Assembly (NCBI GenBank): GCA_030427085.1
Contig: JAUHXH010000002.1
Span: 186,001-250,000, forward strand
Length of the DNA: 64,000 bases
Source of the DNA: Gammaproteobacteria bacterium
GTDB taxonomy: Bacteria; Pseudomonadota; Gammaproteobacteria; Pseudomonadales; Halieaceae
Direction: 5' to 3'
Every line of letters begins with the position of its first letter. Position 1 is the stretch's first letter. The position numbers and the translations under genes were made by a program. The notes below the pieces were generated by a model, which saw only the letters and a list, made by a program, of their open reading frames with translations, was not told where the DNA came from and did no database searches. This document shows, in pieces, positions 35,501-42,460 of the stretch.

Positions 35501-37543
35501 ATGTTCCGGAGCCCAATTAGCGCTCGCAATGCCCTGCTCGCCACGGTCATCACTACCGCAGGCACCGCCCAGGCGGTGCCGGACAATGGTTATCCGTTGC
35601 TCGACCAGGCTGAAATTCGCGCACCCTTCAGTGCCGCCTGTGAGGGCCAGCACGACTCAGTGCCTCTACCGGTAGACCCACGTACTTTGGTGGTTGAAGG
35701 CGTCAATGACGCCAATCCCAATGCGGCTGTGCAGTTCAATGCCTTCTGGGTTGACCTGCACGATCCAGGTGACGGCTACCTCAGCGGTGTACTTCCGCCC
35801 AGGCCACAAAACTGTGGTGAATTCCGGGCGGCAGTAGAACGTGGCCGTCATAACCTGACGCGCAAGACCTATTTCCAGCCTTTCATCACCTCGGTGGCCT
35901 TCAATAAGCTCTGGAAGGTTTGGGGCTATCCCTGGCGTCCTTCGGATTTCGAGGAGCAGGTGCAGAAGCGCTATGGCTACTACGAAGCGCCCTGGAATAA
36001 CCCCTACCCGCTACCCTGGGAGGATCCCAACCGAACGGATGGCGGTAGTGGCCAGTTGCCCCTGGGGATGGTGCAGGATCGCGATGAAAATGGGCGCTGG
36101 ACAGGCCTGATCTCGGTAACCTGTTCCGGCTGCCACGACTCGCGTCTGGGTAGTGAAGATGAGGCCTATTTCTCCTGGGGTCGCTCTGCGGACTCTAACG
36201 ACGCCGGTCTGGTGCAGTCCGACTTCTTCCAGGCCAATGTGGTAACCGTCCCCTTGCAGTTGGCGCCGATTCCGTGGAGTACGGGTCGCGGTACTACCGA
36301 CGCCATCGGCATCGTTGACCTGCTGCCCGCTCTGTTCGATGTGGAAAGCATGCAGCTCTATCCGAGCCTGCTGGAATATTTCCCCAGTCATGCGGGCGGT
36401 ATGTCAAAAGCGCCCCATTGGTATCACCGGGCATGGAAGTCGCGTCAGTTCTGGGATGGTGCACTGACCTCCGACAATGTACGGTCGGAACTCGCATTCG
36501 CCATGGCCAATGTGATGAAAACCGGTCAGGAGCGTCGTGCGGTTTATCCGGAATTCGAGGACAACAACCTGTTCATGATGTCGCTGTCGCCTAAGCCTTA
36601 TCCGGGTGAGGTCGACGTCGCGCTGGCGGAGCAGGGTGCGATATTGTTCCACGAGCGTGACCTGTGGGCCGATGGTGCCAATGCGGATATCCCTAAAACA
36701 CCCGGTAATGGTTCCTGTGCCAGCTGCCACGGTGTCTACTCGCCGCGTTACGCCCACGATACCGACTACCTGCCTGACCCGCGTTTGAAAGGCGTGTCCG
36801 GCGTTATCACGCCCACGGAGACCATCGGTACCGATCCGGCTCGCGTTGGCCTGATGGAAGACGAACGCAAGCGCCGCGCCTGGAATACATCCTGGTTGGC
36901 CTACAACGAGCTTAACCCCAATCATGAAGGTTTCTTCGACGATTTCATCACCAGTGAGCTCCGCCGGATTCCGCGCGCTGCGTACGACCGCGGTGTCGGT
37001 CCGGAATTCTCACCGGATGGCCCCAACAAGTGGATTGATCCATTTGGATACGTTGCCAGCCCCTTGTACGGCGTGTGGCAGAACGCACCCTTCTTCCACA
37101 ATGGCTCCGTGCCGGACCTGTGGAGCGTGTTGCAGCCGGAAGAAAATCGCCCTGATATCTGGAAGCGTCCTTACAGCGCACCGGGTAACTTCGGCAAAAA
37201 CCGCGGCTACGATTTCAGCTTTGCGTCTTATGACATGGACAAGCTGGGCTGGAAGTACGAGGAGCAGGAGTGTAGAAACTGGCCGTCGATCTTCAGCCCC
37301 TTCCTGCCCTGTACGCAGGATATGGCCACCGTCGATATCCTGTTCGCGAACATTGCCAACAAGGCTGCCGAATTCAACTCGCTGGCTTATCAGTCACCAC
37401 CACCGGTCAGTGATCGCCAGATTGAATCACGGATGATTTTTAACAGCCATCTGTACGGTAACGGCAACCAGGGTCACAACTTCGTCAAATCATTGACTGA
37501 TGAAGAACGGTGGGCGCTAATCGAATACATGAAAACGCTTTAA
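35501..37543 (+). CDS. Dihaem c-type cytochrome, RoxA/RoxB-like oxygenase candidate
   Basis: A 680-residue exported protein: signal peptide to about AQA (residue 26), then two haem-c motifs, CSGCH at 208-212 and CASCH at 406-410. Between them is a segment with MSKAPHWYHRAWKSRQFWDG, rich in Trp and Tyr. Length (about 680), two motifs and their 198-residue spacing agree well with rubber oxygenase RoxA of Xanthomonas (CSACH and CASCH, about 199 apart, from memory). RoxA-type enzymes cleave the C=C bonds of polyisoprene outside the cytoplasm. The MauG/cytochrome c peroxidase family is the wider group. GAGAGGAGGCAAG before ATG 35501 is a strong ribosome-binding site. Substrate is not provable here. 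Confidence 0.75.
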   Translation: MFRSPISARNALLATVITTAGTAQAVPDNGYPLLDQAEIRAPFSAACEGQHDSVPLPVDPRTLVVEGVNDANPNAAVQFNAFWVDLHDPGDGYLSGVLPPRPQNCGEFRAAVERGRHNLTRKTYFQPFITSVAFNKLWKVWGYPWRPSDFEEQVQKRYGYYEAPWNNPYPLPWEDPNRTDGGSGQLPLGMVQDRDENGRWTGLISVTCSGCHDSRLGSEDEAYFSWGRSADSNDAGLVQSDFFQANVVTVPLQLAPIPWSTGRGTTDAIGIVDLLPALFDVESMQLYPSLLEYFPSHAGGMSKAPHWYHRAWKSRQFWDGALTSDNVRSELAFAMANVMKTGQERRAVYPEFEDNNLFMMSLSPKPYPGEVDVALAEQGAILFHERDLWADGANADIPKTPGNGSCASCHGVYSPRYAHDTDYLPDPRLKGVSGVITPTETIGTDPARVGLMEDERKRRAWNTSWLAYNELNPNHEGFFDDFITSELRRIPRAAYDRGVGPEFSPDGPNKWIDPFGYVASPLYGVWQNAPFFHNGSVPDLWSVLQPEENRPDIWKRPYSAPGNFGKNRGYDFSFASYDMDKLGWKYEEQECRNWPSIFSPFLPCTQDMATVDILFANIANKAAEFNSLAYQSPPPVSDRQIESRMIFNSHLYGNGNQGHNFVKSLTDEERWALIEYMKTL

Positions 37544-37572
37544 GGCAGATCAGGCTAATCCCAGCCAGGCAT

Positions 37573-37602
37573 GGCCGGCGGCGCAAGCCCCGGCCCTTTT
37601 TT
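37573..37602 (+). terminator. Intrinsic terminator after the dihaem oxygenase gene
   Basis: GGCCGG (37573-37578) pairs with CCGGCC (37590-37595), with further pairing of the inner GCG/CGC-like loop bases, and is followed by C and six T residues (37597-37602). It lies 30 bp after the stop and runs up to the end of the convergent LuxR gene. Confidence 0.8.
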
Positions 37603-40237
37603 ATGTCAACAACCCCAGCCGACGAGCAATCGCCACCGCTTCGGTCCGACTTTTCGCACCCAGCTTGCCATTGATGTTCCGCAAGTGCGCTCGCACTGTA
37701 CTCACCGAAATATGGGACTGCTCCGCGATGTCCTTATTGCTCAAGCCCTCTGCAAGGAGTGCCAGTACTTCCCGTTCGCGTTCCGTCGGTGGGTCGGCAA
37801 GTTCACTGGTGGTTGGGAGCGCGGGGGTGGCTGCGCGTACAGCCGGGCCGCAGCACAAACTTTCCAGCAGAGCTGCGCTGTCCATGGATTCATTGAATTC
37901 TGGCGCAACAGCACGCAGCAGCGGCAGTATCAGGTCCCCTTCGTCGAGCAGTAGTCGGCGGTAACCTTCTACTCGCGCCTGCTGTAATACCTGCTGAAAC
38001 AGTTTGACCGCTGCGGCAGTTCTTCCACGCTGGCTTTCGGCGCAGGCCATCAACAACCTTAAAGACAGCGCTCGCCGCATTCGGCCCGCGCCCTCATATT
38101 GCGCCAGTCGCCGGCGCATCTCCGGTAAGGCTGCTGCGCCCTGGCCCCGGTGCACCTGCAGGCGCCAGTCCAGCATGTCGGGGAACTCTGTGTCGTTGCC
38201 AAATAACCACAAGCTCTGTTGGCTGTCCCAGTCAAAGGCGGCGAGGGCGCGCCGTAAAAACTCGCCCGCAGTGTCGGTCTGGCCCCGTCGCAGCGCGAGG
38301 CGTGCACGTTCGAGGCGGGCGCTGGCGACCAGGCGGCCCTGATTGTTCTGGTAGCCCAGGTGTTCCAGTTCGGTGAGTGCCTGCAAGGCAGCGTCCACTT
38401 CACCGCGCAGGAAATGAATGCGACTGCGCGTGCGGAAACCGGAGATGAGATGATCGGGAATGCCCTGTTCAATCATGGCGGGAAGGTATACGGCGAGCAG
38501 CCGTTCGGCATTGTCCACCTCGCCGCTTTCGTACAGGCTCTCCGCCAGCAGTATGCCCGTGATGGTGCTGCCACCGCCGCGGGCAGAGCCGGTTAAGGTG
38601 CGTAACTGAGCCAAAGCAGTACGCAATCTTCCGGCGAACAGGTGAATGGCCACTTCCACACTCTGGGCGAACATGGAGGCGAAGCGATTGCAGTCCACCA
38701 GGCCGAGTCGCCGACTGTTATCGATTGTGTTCTGTGCTTGTTCAGGGTCGCCGTGTACCAGTAGTTCATACGCAAGGGATACCCGGAGGATGGCTTGCCC
38801 CAAATCCGCGGGGCCGTCCACCGCAGGTAGCAGTTCGCTTGCCTGTTCGAGGGCGACATCATGCCTGTCCAGGATCACCTGAAGCATCGGGCCGAGCGCC
38901 GCACCATCGCCCAGGCTCCCGTCACAGCGCGTGTGTGACTGCAACATTTCCAGCGCTTCGTTGGCACTGCGAGTAAAAGCCACCGCCCACAGATAACTGC
39001 CCTGCAGTTGCGGCCATGACTGCAGAGCGTGTGCCGGCACAGCATCGAGAATGCGTACTAACAAGCGGCTGCGGCCTTCACCCAATAACTGTTCGCTGTG
39101 TTTGGCCAACAGCGGTAGCGCGAATTCCAGGTCCCCCGCAGCGACCGCCTGGTCGATAGCGGGGATCACACGACCCTGCTGCAGGAACCAGCGGGCCGCC
39201 TTGGCCTGCAGCGTTTTCCGTAATACCGGGTCGCGCCGTTCCAGCTGGTGGCGCAGGAAGTCGGCGAACAGATGATGCAGGCGATAGCTGCGTGCCGGGT
39301 CGTCCAGTGGTGAAACAAAAAGGCCGTCGTCTGCAAGTTCCTGCAGTAAGCGATCACTGTGCTCGATGTCGCACAGCACGTCGCAGATGGCGCAGTCCAG
39401 GTAAGGTAAAACGCTGATGCGCAGCAGAAACTCCTGTATGTCACGGGACTGGGCGGCGAAGACTTCTTCGCTCAGGTAGTCAGCAACCAGTCGTGTGGAG
39501 CCGGAAAATCCGCTTGCCAGCGCCTGGCGATCGGGGGCATCACGCAGCGCCAGTACGGCCAGCCACAGCGCGACGGCCCAACCCTCGGTGGCCCGGTAGA
39601 GTAGATCGACTTCTGCGGCACCCAGGTTGTCCCCGTGGCTGAGTTCAAGGAAGCGGCGCGTGTCTTCGGGTGTGAAACGCAGCGCTTCCATACCGAGCTC
39701 CACCAGTTCGCCACGCCCCCGCCAGCGCGCAAGCCCAAGTTCTGGCAGGGTGCGGCCAGCGAGCACGACGCGCCCGTGACTGGGCAGGCGCTCGATTAAC
39801 TGGCGTAGGCAGGCCAGAACGGAAGGGCTGGTAACCACTTCGCACTCATCAAAAAATAATGCGAAGGCGTGTTCCGTTGCAGAAGCTGCGTCGAGTAGTT
39901 GCAGCACTCGCTCGCCACTGTGCGTGGGCTGCGTGGCTTCCACCTGTACGCCAACCTTATCGAGTGCGTTGTGCAAAAAATTGAGAAAGCGGCTTAAGTC
40001 GTTGTCGGCCTGATCCATTGTCAGCCATGCGGTCGCCGTACCCGCAGCTTGCAGGTGGTGATGAAGCTGGGCTAGCAGAATACTCTTACCGTAACCCGCC
40101 GGCGCCATCACGCTCGCAATTCGTGGCGGTGGGTCGGCGAGTAACTGTGCGAACACCGCCGAGCGTTCGATACCCACGGGCAGTCGGTCCAGCAGGGGTG
40201 GGCTGAGTTTGGCATCCGGGGAGGACGGCCGAGTCAC
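37601..40237 (-). CDS. MalT-type LuxR family transcriptional activator (LAL)
   Basis: An 878-residue large regulator. An N-terminal STAND/AAA-type ATPase has Walker A APAGYGKSI (about residues 46-54), a Walker B-like FALFFDECEVVTSP and HHLFADFLRHQL in the winged-helix part. A long array of TPR-like helices follows from about 350 to 790. The C-terminal LuxR helix-turn-helix is complete: TEREREVLALLAEGLSNKDI then VSTVRAHLRNINGKLGAKSR. Such proteins bind an inducer through the TPR part and activate catabolic genes. Being convergent with the RoxA-like gene and upstream of DUF2855, it may control one or both. Cytoplasmic. Confidence 0.88.
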   Translation of the reverse strand: MTRPSSPDAKLSPPLLDRLPVGIERSAVFAQLLADPPPRIASVMAPAGYGKSILLAQLHHHLQAAGTATAWLTMDQADNDLSRFLNFLHNALDKVGVQVEATQPTHSGERVLQLLDAASATEHAFALFFDECEVVTSPSVLACLRQLIERLPSHGRVVLAGRTLPELGLARWRGRGELVELGMEALRFTPEDTRRFLELSHGDNLGAAEVDLLYRATEGWAVALWLAVLALRDAPDRQALASGFSGSTRLVADYLSEEVFAAQSRDIQEFLLRISVLPYLDCAICDVLCDIEHSDRLLQELADDGLFVSPLDDPARSYRLHHLFADFLRHQLERRDPVLRKTLQAKAARWFLQQGRVIPAIDQAVAAGDLEFALPLLAKHSEQLLGEGRSRLLVRILDAVPAHALQSWPQLQGSYLWAVAFTRSANEALEMLQSHTRCDGSLGDGAALGPMLQVILDRHDVALEQASELLPAVDGPADLGQAILRVSLAYELLVHGDPEQAQNTIDNSRRLGLVDCNRFASMFAQSVEVAIHLFAGRLRTALAQLRTLTGSARGGGSTITGILLAESLYESGEVDNAERLLAVYLPAMIEQGIPDHLISGFRTRSRIHFLRGEVDAALQALTELEHLGYQNNQGRLVASARLERARLALRRGQTDTAGEFLRRALAAFDWDSQQSLWLFGNDTEFPDMLDWRLQVHRGQGAAALPEMRRRLAQYEGAGRMRRALSLRLLMACAESQRGRTAAAVKLFQQVLQQARVEGYRRLLLDEGDLILPLLRAVAPEFNESMDSAALLESLCCGPAVRAATPALPTTSELADPPTEREREVLALLAEGLSNKDIAEQSHISVSTVRAHLRNINGKLGAKSRTEAVAIARRLGLLT

Positions 40238-40418
40238 AGCGAGGAAGCCTGGCCGTGTGCAAGGGTGGAGGTCTGTGCGCCGGCCAGTTTCATACTCGAG
40301 TTATGCAATTTTATAGATGAGAGTCGTGCCTTAACGAAATCCTATTTTGTGGTGTGTGGAGTGGGTATGCAATTCCCCACGCCACTTTCATGGCGTTTTC
40401 ACGGCGTTTTTCAGGCTG

Positions 40419-41522
40419 TCAGTCCAGCACTACCGCGTGACCCGCTTTAGGGTCTATACGCCCATGTGTCAGATCTTCTACCAGGCGCTTGGCCGCTTCC
40501 AGCCCGCGGTGTTCGACCACTTCCATCCAGGGGCGCTCGCTATCGCTGAGGCGTTCAATGAAGGCCAGCTGCGACGCGTTGAAGCGCCGTGTGACTTCCG
40601 CAGCGCCCCAGTCGGCATTGCGCTTTTTGATTTGATAGGGCGCGAAGTAGGGCTGTGGGGCGGGGCCGCTCAGCGTGGTATCGGGTTCGAGATGGTCGTG
40701 GCTCTGGGCTGAGCCGGCGTAGCAGTCGTAGCGAAGTGCGTCGCCGAAATGCTCATGCACCGCATGGCGTAATGTCTTGCTGCCGGAGAAGTCGACGTAA
40801 AGTGTGGGTTCGTGGGGGTCCAGTTGGCTCAGGTCGTCGTAAGTGGCAACGCTGTGATAGCAGCCCAGGCTTTCTACAAAGCTTTTGTTTGATGTCGACG
40901 TGAGGCCGGCCACTTTCACGTTCCGGTCGTCCTGTAGGCAAAACGCGGTGCCGTAGGCGGTTTTGCTCGACGCACTGGACAACACGATCTGCCGGGCACC
41001 GAAGTAGTCGTTGTCCTGCAGGAAGTCCGCCAGCATGAACGAGGTGATGAACAGGGGGCGCAGCAGCATCTGATAGTTTTCCGATTCGCTGCGGTAGGCG
41101 GCGTCAGTGCTGATGCGCTGGTATTGGTTGTAGGCAGAGGTAAGTTCCAGGCGGTGTGGGGTTCCGTCGTAAAAGCCCCGTTCACCCACGCGCACGGGTT
41201 GCATGATCACGTGGGTGGCAATCGGCCAGTAGCCGTAAAACCGTTCGCCTTCGGCCAGCCCTTCAACCGTGCTGGTCACCACTTCGGCGAAGCCCCAGGC
41301 GGGCATGTGGAACCATTGCGCCGCGCCAGTGGGGAAAAAGTCCCAGTAGCGCAGGTGCGGTGTTTCACCGAAGGCGGCATAGGTGATGTTGTTGGTGGTC
41401 AGCGCCAGGCGACTGATTCGCAACAGCGCTTCACCGTCAGCCAGTGGGGGCAGGTCCTGGTCGGTGATACGGGCCTCGCTCAGTGCCTGTTTGTTGTTCT
41501 GAAGCTGGCGGGTGATCGTCAT
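40419..41522 (-). CDS. DUF2855 family protein (MDR-like reductase fold)
   Basis: A 367-residue protein starting at ATG 41522 (MTITRQ). The N-terminal part, GEALLRISRLALTTNNITYAAFG, and the AAQWFHMPAWGFAEVV segment with YGYWPIATHVIMQP resemble the GroES-like half of zinc-free medium-chain dehydrogenases. The middle has QIVLSSASSKTAYGTAFCLQ and VAGLTSTSNKSFVESLGCYHSV, a nucleotide-binding Rossmann pattern, with YVDFSGSKTLR beyond. Members are uncharacterised; a reductase on an aldehyde, ketone or enoyl substrate is a guess. The frame is open about 310 bp upstream of the start, but that part is non-coding in character and lies under the divergent TetR gene, 61 bp away, which probably controls it. 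Confidence 0.8.
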   Translation of the reverse strand: MTITRQLQNNKQALSEARITDQDLPPLADGEALLRISRLALTTNNITYAAFGETPHLRYWDFFPTGAAQWFHMPAWGFAEVVTSTVEGLAEGERFYGYWPIATHVIMQPVRVGERGFYDGTPHRLELTSAYNQYQRISTDAAYRSESENYQMLLRPLFITSFMLADFLQDNDYFGARQIVLSSASSKTAYGTAFCLQDDRNVKVAGLTSTSNKSFVESLGCYHSVATYDDLSQLDPHEPTLYVDFSGSKTLRHAVHEHFGDALRYDCYAGSAQSHDHLEPDTTLSGPAPQPYFAPYQIKKRNADWGAAEVTRRFNASQLAFIERLSDSERPWMEVVEHRGLEAAKRLVEDLTHGRIDPKAGHAVVLD

Positions 41523-41565
41523 GCTGGGGTCCTGTGTAGGTGATTCCAAAGAAAAAGCACTGTAG

Positions 41566-41577
41566 CCTGTTTTCAGG
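41566..41577. promoter_or_regulatory. Small palindrome between DUF2855 and the TetR gene
   Basis: CCTG-TTTT-CAGG is a perfect 4 bp inverted repeat in the 60 bp gap between the two divergent starts. It is short, so it could be chance, but it is placed where a TetR operator would be expected. Confidence 0.3.
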
Positions 41578-41582
41578 TATTC

Positions 41583-42227
41583 ATGGTTCGGATTCTCTTG
41601 ATGAGCACAAGTGGGCCACAGGGAGCGCGGAATAAGCCGCTGAAACGCCCCACGCAGGACCGCGCTCGGGTCACCGTGCAGGCCATTTTCGACAGCTATG
41701 TTCGGATTTGGCAGCGCGATGGTTGGGAGCGAGTGACCACCCGCGCGGTCGCCCTTGAGGCGGGTGTGGCGACTGGTACATTCTACGATTACTTCCCCAG
41801 CAAAATGGCCCTGCACTCGGGTTATGTACGCCATTGCATCGAGCGAACTCTTGCGGCAATTGAAGAGGAGGCGGTGTCACCGCCGAGTCTGGCTTGGGAA
41901 GAGCGCGTCAGCCATTTGGTGAGAATCCTGGGTGGCGTTTCCGGTGATTTGCCCTGGTTTCACCCGCAAATGGTGGAACTGGAGCCGGCGGTGGCCGACG
42001 CCCGGCACCAGCAGCGTGCCTACCGTGAACTGTTGGGGGCGTGGCAGCGTGTCGTCACTGCCGCAGGTTTGCCCCATGACCCCGATTCGGCGCTGGTCGA
42101 GAGTCTGCACCTCATGGTGTGGGGCGCCCGGCGCTATGCCCTGCAAGTGGCCCTGCCCCAGTCCCACGTAGAGCTGCTGGTGGAAGAGCAGGTACGGATT
42201 TGTCTTTGCGCCCTTGCCACCGAGTAA
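41583..42227 (+). CDS. TetR family transcriptional regulator
   Basis: A 214-residue TetR protein. The N-terminal helix-turn-helix reads RVTVQAIFDSYVRIWQRDGW then VTTRAVALEAGVATGTFYDYFPSK (to about residue 65). The rest is the helical ligand/dimer domain with no recognised subfamily. It starts at ATG 41583 or, more usually for the family, ATG 41601 (MSTSGPQG). It is divergent from DUF2855, the common arrangement for a local repressor, and lies 233 bp before the TonB-dependent receptor with its triple half-site promoter, which is the second candidate target. Confidence 0.88.
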   Translation: MVRILLMSTSGPQGARNKPLKRPTQDRARVTVQAIFDSYVRIWQRDGWERVTTRAVALEAGVATGTFYDYFPSKMALHSGYVRHCIERTLAAIEEEAVSPPSLAWEERVSHLVRILGGVSGDLPWFHPQMVELEPAVADARHQQRAYRELLGAWQRVVTAAGLPHDPDSALVESLHLMVWGARRYALQVALPQSHVELLVEEQVRICLCALATE

Positions 42228-42318
42228 AACTACCCGCTACACCTGCAACCCCCGGCTAATCCCCTTCACCGGAAACTCCGCCTCCAAAGCGGACGGCTGA
42301 CGCTTGTGCGCCTGGTGG

Positions 42319-42354
42319 TTGCACAATGTAACTTTTGAAGTTACAGTTTGTAAC
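42319..42354 (+). promoter_or_regulatory. Receptor-operon promoter with overlapping operator (three TGTAAC half-sites)
   Basis: TTGCAC (42319-42324) and TACAGT (42342-42347) are spaced by exactly 17 bp and form a plausible sigma-70 promoter. Within and over it lie two overlapping inverted repeats: TGTAACTT-TTG-AAGTTACA (42327-42345, perfect 8 bp arms) and GTTACA-GTT-TGTAAC (42340-42354, perfect 6 bp arms). The repressor, probably a TetR-type dimer (the genes at 41583 and 51642 are candidates), would block RNA polymerase by binding here. The repeats are read directly; the promoter call and the regulator are inferred. Confidence 0.65.
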
Positions 42355-42460
42355 TATGCGATGCACTGGTGGGATTTCTAACGCGAGAGAGCCCGGGGTA
42401 GCCAGCATCGTGAGGCGGTAAAACAGCAATTCATAATTCTAAGTACAGAGGTGTATCGCC

